Assembly: GCF_030063145.1 (NCBI RefSeq)
Contig: NZ_JASISM010000003.1
Location: forward strand, 1 to 64,000
DNA length: 64,000 bases
From: Cryobacterium sp. PH31-L1
GTDB taxonomy: Bacteria > Actinomycetota > Actinomycetes > Actinomycetales > Microbacteriaceae
Direction of reading: 5' to 3'
The notes beneath the pieces were generated by a model. The model made no database searches. It had not been told where the DNA came from and saw nothing but the letters and a program-made list of their open reading frames with translations. Each line of letters starts with the position of its first letter. Positions within the stretch are counted from its first letter, which is position 1. Positions 16,581 through 25,539 of the stretch are shown piece by piece. The position numbers were made by a program, and so were the translations under genes.

Positions 16581-19500
16581 TCAGGCGGACCGACGCACCG
16601 CACGCCGCTCGCGCGTGCCCTCGACCAGCAGGTAGAGTACCGGCAGCACGATCAGGGTCAGCACCGTTGACGATACGAGCCCGCCGATGACGACGAGGGC
16701 GAGCGGCTGCGAGATGAATCCACCGTGGCCGGTGAGGCCGATCGCCATCGGCAGCAGCGCGAATATGGTGGCGAGCGCCGTCATCAGAATAGGCCGCAGC
16801 CGCCGGCTGGCACCGGCCACAAGGGCGTCGGGCACCGAGCGACCGCGTCGCCGATACTGGTTGACCAGGTCAACGAGCACGATCGCGTTGGTCACGACGA
16901 TTCCAATCAGCATGAGAACACCGATGAGCGACGGCACCCCCAGGGGAATGCCGGTCACCACCTGCAGCGCGATTGCCCCCGTCGCCGCGAATGGCACCGA
17001 TACGAGCAGCAACAACGGCTGCAGCAGCGACCGGAAGGTCGCCACCATCACGATATAAACGATGAGAATGGCCACGAGCATCGCCACGCCGAGCTGCTGA
17101 AAGGCTTCGGCCTGATCGGCACTCACTCCGCCGAGCGTCGCGGTCGCCCCGGTCGGCAGCGTCGTGTCGGCGAGCATCTGGTTCAGCTGCGCGTTCGCCG
17201 TGCCCAGGTCATCGCTTCCGGGGGTCGCCGACACGGTCGCGGTACGCAGCCCCTTCGCCGTGGTGAGCGTGCTCGGACCCTCGACCTGTTCCACGGTCGC
17301 AAGGGTATCCAGAGCCACCGCTCCGGTACGGGTGGGAATCCGCAGGGCCGCGAGATCGGCGGCAGTCGTCGGCGGCGACTGCGCCGACAGGTAGACGGTG
17401 AGATTGGTCTCGTCAATCACGATCGACCCGATCGCACTCGGCTGCATGGCCTGCGACACCAGGCTGCCGAGAGCGAATTCGCTCAGTCCGGCCGCGGCTG
17501 CCGCCTCCCGGTCGACCGTGACGGCCAGATAGGGCAGCGAGGCGGCGAGGGTGCTCGCGCTCTCCTTGATCGCCCCGAGTTTCTGTACCGCGCTGAGAAT
17601 GGAGGTAGTCGCGGTCTGCAGGTCGGCATCCGTTGCGGCCGTGATATCGACGGCGATGTCGGAGGATGCCCCGAAACCGCTCGCCGCGGCCACGGAGACC
17701 TGGCCGACATCGCCCAGTTCGGCCAGGGCCGTGCGCGCGTGGTTTTGCACAGTGTCGGCGTCGGCACCATCGGCGGTCGTGATCGAGTAGGTCACCGCGC
17801 TCGACGTGGGCGCCCCGCCGCGGAACGCGCTCGCGGCGCTGCCTCCACCGATCGAGAGCTGCACGATGTCGATACCGTCCAGGTCACGCAGGGCTTTTTC
17901 GACCGAAGCGGATGCCGCATCCTGCGCGGCCAGGCTGCTGCCGACCGGCAGGGTTTGGGTCACCCGAAAGGTGTTCTGCCCGGTGGATCCGAGAAAGTTC
18001 ACCTTCATGAACGGCACGAGCGCCGCCGTTCCGCCGAGAACGAGCACGGCGAGCATCAGGGTCGCGACGGCATGTTTGAGGGTGAATCGGATCACCGGAA
18101 GGTAGCCCCTCTGCAGCCGCCCCGGGTTCTCGCCGGCCTCGGCCGCCGCCGACAGCCCCGTTGGCCGGTCCGCTGCCAGACCGGACGAAGCGGATGCCGC
18201 GGCCGCGTGCCGCGAGTGCCCGGCGGTTGCCGGAATCGCCGGCTCTGGTTCGGCGGCGAGGGCGGTTTCGTCGGCAGTGATGGCCTGCGGCGCCCGCAGA
18301 AACCAGTACGCGAGCACGGGAACGATGGTCAGCGACACCAGCAGTGAGGCCAGTAGCGCGATCGTCACGGTGAGCGCGAACGGCCGAAACAGCTCGCCGG
18401 TCGACCCGCCGACGAAGGAGATGGGCAGGAACACGGTGACCGTCGTGACGGTGGACGCCGTGATGGCCCCGGCCACTTCGCGCACCGCAAAGACGATCGT
18501 GGCGGCGCGGTCGGCGCCGGCGACGAGGTGTCGTTTGATGTTCTCGATCACCACGATGGAGTCGTCGACGACCCGGCCGATGGCGATCGTGAGCGCGCCG
18601 AGGGTAAGGATATTGAGCGAATAACCCACGCTCTGCAGCCCGATGAAGGTGATCAGCACCGAGGTCGGAATGGAGATCGCCGTAACCAGGGTGGCGCGCA
18701 CCGAGAGCAGAAACAGCAGAATCACGATCACCGCGAAGCCGAGGCCGAGCAGGCCCTCCTGGGTGAGCGCGTCAATCGATTGCTGGATGAACGGCGCCTG
18801 GTCGAACACGACAGTGAAGGTCGCGGGCGCGACGGCCGCCTCGAGCTGCGGCAAAATGGCGCGCACCGCCTTCGACACGTCGACCGTGTTCGCGGCGGGA
18901 ACCTTGGTGACGGCAATGGTGAGCGCGGGTTCGCCGTTCACCCGGGAGATGGTCGTGATTGGGTTTTCGACGAGCGCGACCGTGGCGACGTCGCCGATGG
19001 TCGTGGGGGCGGCATCCGCTACGCCGGTGAGACCGGTGGAACCAGCGATCACGGGCAGCGCGGCAATGTCGTCGACCGAGCCGAGCTTGCCGCCGGCCTG
19101 CACCGACAGGGTCATGTCGCCCTCGGTGATGGCGCCGGCCGGAATCAGCGCCCCGTTCTGCTGCAGGGCGTCCCGCAGGTTTTGGGTGCTGAAGCCGCGG
19201 GCGGCGAGTTCCTCGGCGTTGGGCGTTATCGTGACGCGGCGGCCGATGTCTCCGATCAGGGCGGCATCCCGCACTCCGGCCACGTCGCGAATGTCGCCGA
19301 GTACGCTGCGCTTCAGCTGGTCGGCGAGCGCCACGGTATCGCTCGAGGTGACCGCGAGCGAGATCACCGGAAAATCGTCGATGCTGCCGCTGATCACCTG
19401 CGGGTCTACGTCGGCCGGCAGCACATTCTTGATGCGGTTGATGGCCTGGTCGATGCGGGATTCGGCCTTGACCAGGTCGGTGCCGTAGGTGAAGGTGGCG

Positions 19501-19778
19501 CTGACCAGCGAGGAGTTGGTGTTGCTCGTCGTCGACGTGGTTTCGAGGCCGACCAAGCCCTGAATGGCGGTCTCAATCGGGGTCGAGACGTCGTCGTTGA
19601 CCACCTGCGGCGACGCGCCCGGGTAGCTGGTGGACACGAGCAGCTGCGGCAGTTGCAGCGACGGAATCAGCTCTTGCTTGAGCCCGGTCAGGGCGAGGCT
19701 GCCGAACACGGCCGCCACAATGGTGATGAGGGCAATCAGCGCCCGATTTTTCATGCTCACTACCGCGAGAAAATGCAC
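16581..19778 (-). CDS. RND family exporter (HAE1/SwrC-like)
   Basis: This 1065-residue protein has the RND layout: one N-terminal membrane helix (residues 12-32), a large extracytoplasmic loop, five or six helices (about 335-510), a variable Ala/Pro-rich cytoplasmic linker (about 500-560), a second helix-loop and a second helix block to the C-terminus. The proton-relay motif is GRVVDDSIVVIENI (about 398-411), with the two adjacent aspartates typical of drug/lipid exporters. No membrane fusion protein gene is adjacent, which is usual for Gram-positive homologues. GTG 19778 is chosen because the protein then begins VHFLAVVSMKNRALIAL, like SwrC-type proteins. It starts 35 bp after the yczR stop codon and may be co-transcribed with it. 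Confidence 0.9.
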   Translation of the reverse strand: MHFLAVVSMKNRALIALITIVAAVFGSLALTGLKQELIPSLQLPQLLVSTSYPGASPQVVNDDVSTPIETAIQGLVGLETTSTTSNTNSSLVSATFTYGTDLVKAESRIDQAINRIKNVLPADVDPQVISGSIDDFPVISLAVTSSDTVALADQLKRSVLGDIRDVAGVRDAALIGDIGRRVTITPNAEELAARGFSTQNLRDALQQNGALIPAGAITEGDMTLSVQAGGKLGSVDDIAALPVIAGSTGLTGVADAAPTTIGDVATVALVENPITTISRVNGEPALTIAVTKVPAANTVDVSKAVRAILPQLEAAVAPATFTVVFDQAPFIQQSIDALTQEGLLGLGFAVIVILLFLLSVRATLVTAISIPTSVLITFIGLQSVGYSLNILTLGALTIAIGRVVDDSIVVIENIKRHLVAGADRAATIVFAVREVAGAITASTVTTVTVFLPISFVGGSTGELFRPFALTVTIALLASLLVSLTIVPVLAYWFLRAPQAITADETALAAEPEPAIPATAGHSRHAAAASASSGLAADRPTGLSAAAEAGENPGRLQRGYLPVIRFTLKHAVATLMLAVLVLGGTAALVPFMKVNFLGSTGQNTFRVTQTLPVGSSLAAQDAASASVEKALRDLDGIDIVQLSIGGGSAASAFRGGAPTSSAVTYSITTADGADADTVQNHARTALAELGDVGQVSVAAASGFGASSDIAVDITAATDADLQTATTSILSAVQKLGAIKESASTLAASLPYLAVTVDREAAAAAGLSEFALGSLVSQAMQPSAIGSIVIDETNLTVYLSAQSPPTTAADLAALRIPTRTGAVALDTLATVEQVEGPSTLTTAKGLRTATVSATPGSDDLGTANAQLNQMLADTTLPTGATATLGGVSADQAEAFQQLGVAMLVAILIVYIVMVATFRSLLQPLLLLVSVPFAATGAIALQVVTGIPLGVPSLIGVLMLIGIVVTNAIVLVDLVNQYRRRGRSVPDALVAGASRRLRPILMTALATIFALLPMAIGLTGHGGFISQPLALVVIGGLVSSTVLTLIVLPVLYLLVEGTRERRAVRRSA

Positions 19779-19813
19779 CCGCTCAGTATGCCAGTGCGCG
19801 CGGGCTGCGCGGG

Positions 19814-21274
19814 TCAGACCACTTCGGCCAGGTACCCGGTGTCGATAAACGGATGCCGCAGCAGCGATCCCCAGGCCGCCTCCAGCGCGTCGACGGCCCG
19901 GTCGGTCTCCGGGGCGGAGTGTGAGAACGGCACTCGCAGGAATCGCTCGAAGGCCCCGTCGAGGCCGAATCGCGGACCGGCCGGCACGAGCAGCCCGTGG
20001 CTGCGCGCGGCGAGTGCGAGCTGCGAGCTCACGGGGCTGCCGAGGTTGACCCAGACGGTGATGCCGCCGTCGACGTGGGGAACATGCCAATCGGGGAAGG
20101 TATCGGCCAGGCGGCGTTCCAGGTGGTCGCGGCCCACGCGCAGAAGCTCACGCCGGCCGGCGAGAATGTTGGGCATGTCGGCGAGCAGCCCGGTCACGAT
20201 GAGCTGTTCGAGGATGGGCGTGCCGAGGTCATTGGCGCTGCGGGCGGCGACGAGCTTCTGAATGAGCGCCGGTTCCGCCCGAATCCAGCCGAGGCGGATG
20301 CCACCCCACACCGTCTTACCCACCGACCCGACGCTGACCACACGTGGTGCGGACCGAGCGTCGGCGCAGGCCGCGAACGGCGGAAATTCGCCCTCCCGGT
20401 CAATCGTGAGCTCGGCGATGGTCTCGTCGATGATGAGCGTCGTGCAGGCGTCCGCAGCGGCGGAGGCCACCCGTTCGCGCTGCTCGGCCGGCATGCTCTG
20501 GCCGGTGGGATTGTGAAAGTCGGGCATGAGGTAGCCGACGACCGGGCCGCTCCGCTGCAGGGTCTGCAGGAGGGCGGCTTCGTCCCAGCCCCGGGTGGCC
20601 GGGTCGTCGTGCGGCCCGCCGGCCGACACGTTCACGGCGGCGAGGCGGGCGCCGGCCGCACGCAGGGCCTCGGCCGCGTGCGGGTACGTCGGTGATTCGA
20701 TCACGGCGCGGTCCCCCCGCCCCACGAGCACGCGGGCGAGCAGGGCGATCGCGTGCTGGGCACCGAGGGTCACCATGATCTGTTCCGGCGCGGTCGGCAG
20801 GCCGCGGTCTGCATAGCGGTCGGCGATGGCGGCCCGCAACTCGGGAATGCCCACGGGGTCGAAACCGGAGTCACCCAGGTGCCGAGGCAATTCGGCGACG
20901 GCGTGCGCTGCGGCATCCGCTAGCCCGGGCAGTGCCGGCATTGTGGCCTTGCTGAAGTCCAGGGTTCCCTCCGCTGCCGGAGTGGGACTGGGCGCGCCGT
21001 CCCCCGGCAACCGCACAACGCTGCCCGACCCGCGCACGCTGCGCAGGTACCCCGCGTCGCGCAGCTCACGATAGGCCGCCGTCACCGTGGTTCGACTGAC
21101 ACCGAGGCGCTCGCTCAAATCGCGTTCGGCGGGCAGGCGGCTGTCGGTGGGGATACGCCCGTCGAGGGTCAGCAAGCGGATGCGATCGCCCAAGGCTCGA
21201 TACGCGCTCGCCCCGCCGCGCCACTCGCCCAACAGAGCATCCAGGCCCCTCGCACTCAGGTGGTTCTCGCTCAT
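19814..21274 (-). CDS. yczR: MocR-type GntR/aminotransferase regulator, YczR-like
   Basis: The 486-residue protein joins a GntR winged helix (about 20-90, with RLPAERDLSERLGVSRTTVTAAYREL) to a fold-type I aminotransferase domain. The PLP lysine is Lys320 in SVGKTVWGG, and PDFHNPTGQ is the usual substrate-side motif. MocR proteins sense PLP or a PLP-ligand adduct and control a neighbouring gene. It is divergent from a YczE membrane protein gene, the standard YczR/YczE pairing. TAGAGT ends 6 nt before ATG 21274, so the message is probably leaderless. The following RND gene may be a second target. Confidence 0.88.
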   Translation of the reverse strand: MSENHLSARGLDALLGEWRGGASAYRALGDRIRLLTLDGRIPTDSRLPAERDLSERLGVSRTTVTAAYRELRDAGYLRSVRGSGSVVRLPGDGAPSPTPAAEGTLDFSKATMPALPGLADAAAHAVAELPRHLGDSGFDPVGIPELRAAIADRYADRGLPTAPEQIMVTLGAQHAIALLARVLVGRGDRAVIESPTYPHAAEALRAAGARLAAVNVSAGGPHDDPATRGWDEAALLQTLQRSGPVVGYLMPDFHNPTGQSMPAEQRERVASAAADACTTLIIDETIAELTIDREGEFPPFAACADARSAPRVVSVGSVGKTVWGGIRLGWIRAEPALIQKLVAARSANDLGTPILEQLIVTGLLADMPNILAGRRELLRVGRDHLERRLADTFPDWHVPHVDGGITVWVNLGSPVSSQLALAARSHGLLVPAGPRFGLDGAFERFLRVPFSHSAPETDRAVDALEAAWGSLLRHPFIDTGYLAEVV

Positions 21275-21280
21275 GAGGCC

Positions 21281-21286
21281 ACTCTA
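21281..21286 (-). promoter_or_regulatory. -10 element (TAGAGT) of yczR
   Basis: Read on the minus strand, TAGAGT ends 6 nt before ATG 21274, a leaderless arrangement. Confidence 0.45.
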
Positions 21287-21291
21287 GCCAG

Positions 21292-21329
21292 ATTGGCATC
21301 TTGATTACAGGCCAGTTATGCAATTGGAT
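21292..21329. promoter_or_regulatory. Direct ATTGG repeats between yczR and yczE
   Basis: ATTGGCA (21292-21298) and ATTGGAT (21323-21329) lie in the same orientation with starts 31 bp apart, three helical turns. MocR regulators typically bind direct repeats, so this is a candidate YczR site. An inverted partner of the second copy (ccagtt, 21312-21317) is also present. Confidence 0.45.
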
Positions 21330-21337
21330 TGCTAACT

Positions 21338-21943
21338 ATGACCCGTCGAATCACGCAGCTGCTTATTGGCCTCTTCCTCTACGGAATCGGCATTGCTCTG
21401 ATCGTGCGTGGCGGCATCGGGGTGGCGCCGTGGGACGTGCTCACCCAGGGCATCGACAACCACACCCACCTGGGCTTTGGGCTGATCACGATTCTGACCA
21501 GCGCCGTCGTGCTCCTGCTGTGGATTCCGATTCGGCAGAAGCCTGGCTCCGGAACGCTGCTGAACGCCGTGCTCGTAGGCCCGGCCGCCGACGTCGGCCT
21601 GTGGCTCATTCCGGCCGACCTCGACCTGTGGCTGCGGGTGCTCTTGTTCGCCGCAGGCCTATTGATGATTGCCGTCGCAACCGGCCTCTACATCGGGGCA
21701 CACTACGGCCCCGGCCCCCGCGACGGCCTGATGACCGGTCTGCACAAGCGCACCGGCTGGAAGATCTGGATCGTGCGCACCGGCATCGAGGTGACCGTGC
21801 TCGGCGTTGGCTGGGCGCTCGGCGGCAACGTGGGAATCGGCACCGCGCTGTTCGCCGTACTGATCGGCCCCCTCTGCCAGCGCACTCTCCCTCTCTTCGC
21901 GATCAAGCGCTCAGCGCCCACCGCCCTGGTTCCGACTCCCTAA
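21338..21943 (+). CDS. yczE: YczE-like integral membrane protein
   Basis: A 201-residue protein with about five hydrophobic segments. Family blocks are the start LIGLFLYGIGIALIVRGGIGVAPWDVL and AHYGPGPRDGLMTGLHKRTG in the middle. YczE proteins are regulated by the neighbouring MocR protein YczR; their substrate is not established. ATG 21338 is preferred to an in-frame TTG three codons upstream. It stands alone, since the next 550 bp hold only remnants. Confidence 0.88.
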   Translation: MTRRITQLLIGLFLYGIGIALIVRGGIGVAPWDVLTQGIDNHTHLGFGLITILTSAVVLLLWIPIRQKPGSGTLLNAVLVGPAADVGLWLIPADLDLWLRVLLFAAGLLMIAVATGLYIGAHYGPGPRDGLMTGLHKRTGWKIWIVRTGIEVTVLGVGWALGGNVGIGTALFAVLIGPLCQRTLPLFAIKRSAPTALVPTP

Positions 21944-22088
21944 AAGCGGTCGAACCCGGAGCTTGTACAATCTTGCGAAGCAAGGAGCACGGCGGTTGGG
22001 TCTCCTGCGGGGTTGCGAGTTTTGCGGTGTTTGAGCGAGGAGCAGGTGTCCCATCCGACGCGCGGGCCGCCTACGAAACAGAACTGAA

Positions 22089-22391
22089 CTACAGGTTCCG
22101 CTCTGCACAGATCACCATGGCATCCCGCACAAACGACGCCCCCGCCATAGTTCGCCGCAAACCGCTCGTCCGCCACGTACATCTCCGCGAGTCCCATGAA
22201 GTACTTTCGACCGACCGGATCTGTCGGGCCAGTCGTTCGTGCTCCGGCCGGAGCCAGCGGAGGTGATGCAGCAGCGCCTCGCTCTCGCCCAGCTGCTGTG
22301 CGAGGACCTCGCCGATGGCCGGCAGGCCGAGTCCGAGCGCGCGCAGCATCAGAAGAGCCCAACCCGGCCGATCCGCCGGGGTCTTCGGGTT
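22089..22391 (-). pseudogene. MerR family (TipAS-like) regulator remnant
   Basis: Fragments of one regulator are readable in two minus-strand frames. Frame one gives MLRALGLGLPAIGEVLAQQ and LRPEHERLARQIRSVES, typical of the MerR dimerisation helix. Frame two then gives GLAEMYVADERFAANYGG, and frame one resumes with ASFVRDAMVICAERNL and a stop at 22089; these are the TipAS ligand-binding blocks. The DNA-binding N-terminus and about 100 middle residues are missing, so this is a decayed gene with an internal deletion and frameshifts. The rest of the 21944-22490 gap holds no other convincing gene; an open plus-strand frame ending at 22504 has a protein-like last 40 residues that I cannot assign. 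Confidence 0.7.
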
Positions 22392-22490
22392 TCGAGCTGC
22401 GGGTGCACGAGGTCGTGCTCACCTCCATCGATCCCGACAACACGCAGCTGATCATCGAGTCCTGGAACGAGGGCAGGGGGTTGCAGCGAA

Positions 22491-23657
22491 TCAGCCAGCT
22501 GTAGGCCCGCAGAACTCGGTGATCGTGCCCGTCAGAATGTCAGCGAGCGCGCGCACCGACTGGGCGTCGGCCCACTCCGTGTCGGCGTGCAGGCCGTCGC
22601 CGTCAGCGCCGACCACGACGCAGGGAATTCCGGCTTCGAGAATGAGCCCGGCATCGGTCCAGAACGGTTCGCCGCGCGTGACCGCCGGGCGTCCGAGAAC
22701 CCGCTCGGCGTTCGACGTCAACGCGCGAACGATGGGCCAGTGCGGCTCGGCCTCGAAGGCCGCCCGCGCCACCAGCCGCGTCAGCGTGAACTCAAACTTC
22801 GGCTCCTCCACTGCCACAGCAGTGAACAGCGCGCGCAGCTCGGACTCGACCTGCTCCGGGGACTGGCCCGGTAGCATCCGTCGTTCCAGGGTCAGCACAC
22901 AGTGGGCCGCGACCGTGGCCGCATCGTCGCCGCCGGCGATCTTCGACACCCGCACGGCGCCGTGGCCGAGCGTGGGGTGGGCCGGTTCCGCGTGAAGTCG
23001 CTGCCGCAGCCCGTCAAGGGCGCCGAGCGCGAGGCCCGCGTGCCAGATGGCGTCGACGCCCAGCTCGGGCTGCGAGCCGTGTGCGGCCCGGCCGGTCAGT
23101 TCGAGTTCGAACCAGGCGAAGCCGCGGTGGGCGGTAGTGAGTTCAAGGCTGCTCGGCTCGATCACCAGGGCGGCGTCGGCGCTCACTGTTCGCAACACCT
23201 CCTCGGTGCCGATGCTGCCGAATTCCTCATCGGCGACCAGCGTCACGATCACATCGCCGGCCAACTCGCCGGCGGATGCCCGCACCGACGCCGCGAGAAT
23301 CGCCGCGAGCCCGCTCTTGGTGTCGACGGCCCCGCGCCCGAACACCCGGCCATCACGAAGATCACCACTGAACGGGTCGCCAGCATAGGTCGCGACGCCG
23401 ACCGTGTCGAGGTGGGCGTTGAGCATGATCGAGCGGCCGGTGCCGGTGCCGTGCTTGACGCCGACGACCGACGGACGCCCGGGAGTCTGCTCCAAAACCG
23501 TGACCTCGAAACCCTGCTGGCGCAGCCACTGGCCGCACCAGGCCGCAATCTCGGCTTCCCCGGCGGCTCCCGGCACGAGGTCGGGGTTGACCGAATCGAT
23601 GCGCACGAGCTGCTGCAAAATTGCGACGGGGTCGCTCTCCGGGAGTAGACGAGTCAT
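22491..23657 (-). CDS. M20 family metallopeptidase (ArgE/DapE-like)
   Basis: This 388-residue enzyme belongs to the dizinc M20 amidohydrolases that cleave N-acyl amino acids or small peptides. Metal and catalytic residues are visible in LNAHLDTVG, GRGAVDTKSG, ADEEFGSIG (general base Glu) and the C-terminal GDGLHADTEW. A lid/dimerisation domain occupies about residues 180-290, starting ELTGRAAHGSQPE. The substrate cannot be set from the sequence. TAGATT ends 6 nt before ATG 23657, indicating a leaderless message. It is divergent from the CPBP-like gene, and the hairpin at 23679-23738 lies between the two promoters. Confidence 0.87.
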   Translation of the reverse strand: MTRLLPESDPVAILQQLVRIDSVNPDLVPGAAGEAEIAAWCGQWLRQQGFEVTVLEQTPGRPSVVGVKHGTGTGRSIMLNAHLDTVGVATYAGDPFSGDLRDGRVFGRGAVDTKSGLAAILAASVRASAGELAGDVIVTLVADEEFGSIGTEEVLRTVSADAALVIEPSSLELTTAHRGFAWFELELTGRAAHGSQPELGVDAIWHAGLALGALDGLRQRLHAEPAHPTLGHGAVRVSKIAGGDDAATVAAHCVLTLERRMLPGQSPEQVESELRALFTAVAVEEPKFEFTLTRLVARAAFEAEPHWPIVRALTSNAERVLGRPAVTRGEPFWTDAGLILEAGIPCVVVGADGDGLHADTEWADAQSVRALADILTGTITEFCGPTAG

Positions 23658-23663
23658 CCCTAA

Positions 23664-23669
23664 AATCTA
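23664..23669 (-). promoter_or_regulatory. -10 element (TAGATT) of the M20 peptidase gene
   Basis: On the minus strand TAGATT ends 6 nt before ATG 23657; leaderless arrangement. Confidence 0.45.
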
Positions 23670-23678
23670 GGCCCTCTC

Positions 23679-23738
23679 GCGAGAGCGGGAAAACCGCTGC
23701 TTCCGGGGGCTGCTGCAACACTTTTTCCGCTCTCGCGG
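23679..23738. repeat. Intergenic hairpin repeat, family with arms GCGAGAGCG (copy 1)
   Basis: The left arm gcgagagcgg-gaaaa (23679-23693) and right arm ttttt-ccgctctcgc (23722-23736) form a 10-bp perfect stem plus an A/T section. The same arms recur at 39148-39210, also in an intergenic gap. Confidence 0.7.
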
Positions 23739-23757
23739 AACTGGGAACTGCGCTGGG

Positions 23758-23763
23758 TAGGGT
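23758..23763 (+). promoter_or_regulatory. -10 element (TAGGGT) of the CPBP-like gene
   Basis: TAGGGT ends 5 nt before ATG 23769; leaderless arrangement. No -35 is obvious. Confidence 0.4.
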
Positions 23764-23768
23764 GCAGC

Positions 23769-24563
23769 ATGGGCACAACATCACGGTGGGGGCTGATTCC
23801 GGCGGCGCTGGTGAGCGCATCCGCTGTGCTGTTGTTTGCCGTGAGGATGCCGCTGGCCGGCTACTTCGTGCTCGCCATGGCACTCGTGGTCGCCTTTGTG
23901 ATCAGCCGGGCCTTGTTTCGCGACCTTCTGCTCATTGCCGTCGGCCTCGGCATTATCAGTACGATCTCGGTCGAGGCGAACATCAGCTACCCCAATATCG
24001 CACTCATGGGTACCGTGCTGAGCCTCTCGGTGCTCGTGCCCTACCTGCTCTCGCGGTACTACTTCAAGGACCACACGATTCGGTTTCCGATCCGCACCGG
24101 GAAGCGCTGGACCACCCTTGAGAAGGCGTACCTGCCGATCGTGGTGCTGCTCGGGTATCTGATTCTGCCGAGCTACTTCATCGGAAGCGGCGCGTACCAG
24201 AACTGGCCCACGGTGACCGCTCCCGACGAGATCGCCCGGCTGTTCGTGGGCGTGGGTTTCGTAGGCATCTGGGATGAACTGTTCTTCATCTGCATCGCCT
24301 TCGCCCTGCTTCGACGGCATTTTCCCGATTGGCAGGCCAATATTCTGCAGGCGGTGATCTTCTCCTCTTTTCTCTGGGAGCTCGGATATCAGAGTTGGGG
24401 GCCGCTACTCACCGTGCCGTTCGCGCTGCTGCAGGGCTATACGTTCGCCCGCACCCGGTCACTGACCTACGTGGTCTGCGTGCACCTTCTATTCGACGTC
24501 GTGGTGTTCCTCGTGCTCGTGCACGCCCACAATCGCGACTGGTTGAACTTTTTTCTGTACTGA
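23769..24563 (+). CDS. CPBP (CAAX/Abi) family intramembrane protease-like protein
   Basis: A 264-residue polytopic membrane protein with about seven hydrophobic segments. Its C-terminal half follows the CPBP/Abi pattern: a first motif at WDELFFICIAFALLRRHFPDW, a second at FSSFLWELGYQSW and a third at VHLLFD. In active glutamic-type proteases the first motif is EExxxR and the second FxxxH; here the first Glu is Asp, and the second motif lacks its histidine. The protein may therefore be catalytically altered or inactive. It lies upstream of the DUF4097-padR operon but has a separate promoter. Confidence 0.68.
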   Translation: MGTTSRWGLIPAALVSASAVLLFAVRMPLAGYFVLAMALVVAFVISRALFRDLLLIAVGLGIISTISVEANISYPNIALMGTVLSLSVLVPYLLSRYYFKDHTIRFPIRTGKRWTTLEKAYLPIVVLLGYLILPSYFIGSGAYQNWPTVTAPDEIARLFVGVGFVGIWDELFFICIAFALLRRHFPDWQANILQAVIFSSFLWELGYQSWGPLLTVPFALLQGYTFARTRSLTYVVCVHLLFDVVVFLVLVHAHNRDWLNFFLY

Positions 24564-24584
24564 CCCTCTTGCGCCTCTCAGGAA

Positions 24585-24624
24585 CGCGCTATATCGTGTC
24601 TTTTAGAACACGCGATATAGCGCG
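24585..24624. promoter_or_regulatory. Large palindrome before DUF4097-padR, candidate PadR operator
   Basis: cgcgctatatcg (24585-24596) and cgatatagcgcg (24613-24624) are perfect 12-bp inverted repeats. The inner half-sites CTATATCG and CGATATAG have the ATAT-containing form known for PadR sites. It covers the predicted promoter (TTGCGC at 24569, TATATC at 24590) of the operon that encodes a PadR protein, implying autoregulation. Confidence 0.65.
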
Positions 24625-24651
24625 AGTTTACCCTTCTGAAAGGACAACCCA

Positions 24652-25539
24652 GTGTCACTGGAAAAATGGCTGGTCGCCCCCGGGCAGACCAAAATCATCG
24701 ACGTCGAACTGGTGCGCAAGCTTAAGGTCGGCCTCATCGCCGGCACGGTCGACATCATCGGCCATGACGAACCCGGGGCCCGCATAGAAGTGCACGGCGT
24801 TACCGGCAAAGACCTGAAAATCTCGATGGACGGCGACCGCTTGGAAATCGACCACCCGCAACTGCGTTGGGACAACTTCATCGAGGTCTTCGCCTCGTTC
24901 CGCGGCACCGCGCGAGCCGAAGTGAGCATCTCGGTGCCCCGCGATGTCGCCCTGCGCTTCGGCGTCGTCTCGGCCGACGCTCTCATCTCGGGCCTCCGCA
25001 ATGATGCCAAGCTCAGTACCGTCTCCGGCGACCTTGTCGTCGACAACGTACAAGGCGACCTTGAGCTCAACGCCGTGAACGGTGAGATCTCGGTGCGCAA
25101 CCACGTAGGAGCCCTGGTCGTGCACACCGTGTCTGGTGATATGACGGCGAGCGGAAGCATCCGTCAACTCACGCTCGACGGGGTCTCGAGCAATGTGTTT
25201 CTCGACCTCACCGGCACGCCAGACCAGATTGTGACGAACTCGGTCAGCGGCAACCTCACCGTGCGGCTCGAGCCCGGCGTGTCCGCGCGCTACCACCTCA
25301 ACACCCTCTCCGGCACGCTTCAGCTCGACGACCAGACCGTGCGCACCGCCTTCGGCAAGGGCTACGAAGGCTCCACCGGCGCGCTCGACGGCAGCTGGGT
25401 CGACGTGCGCTCCAACTCGGTGTCCGGTGACATCTCGGTCGTGCGCAGTGACCCCGCGAGCCCCAGTCCAGCGGATGCGACTGCTCCCGGCACGGCCGAC
25501 GCGCACGCCCCGGCCCACTCCCCCGAGGACCCGGCATGA
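24652..25539 (+). CDS. DUF4097 family beta-strand repeat protein
   Basis: A 295-residue soluble protein made of short repeated strands. The recurring motif is (T/S)VSGD/N followed by an alternating hydrophobic strand: TVSGDLVV, AVNGEISV, TVSGDMTA, SVSGNLTV, TLSGTLQL and SVSGDISV, each 20-40 residues apart. This is the DUF4097 (putative adhesin) fold, a right-handed beta solenoid. There is no signal peptide, so despite the family name it is probably cytoplasmic. The last 30 residues are Pro/Ala-rich. GTG 24652 has AAAGGA 9 nt upstream. Its stop overlaps the padR start (ATGA). Family members commonly pair with PadR regulators; the function is unknown. Confidence 0.82.
   Translation: MSLEKWLVAPGQTKIIDVELVRKLKVGLIAGTVDIIGHDEPGARIEVHGVTGKDLKISMDGDRLEIDHPQLRWDNFIEVFASFRGTARAEVSISVPRDVALRFGVVSADALISGLRNDAKLSTVSGDLVVDNVQGDLELNAVNGEISVRNHVGALVVHTVSGDMTASGSIRQLTLDGVSSNVFLDLTGTPDQIVTNSVSGNLTVRLEPGVSARYHLNTLSGTLQLDDQTVRTAFGKGYEGSTGALDGSWVDVRSNSVSGDISVVRSDPASPSPADATAPGTADAHAPAHSPEDPA

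Noticed and set aside
22196-22504. Plus-strand frame of 102 codons across the MerR remnant
   Set aside because: Its first two thirds are antisense to TipAS fragments; only the last 40 residues look coding and they have no start of their own.
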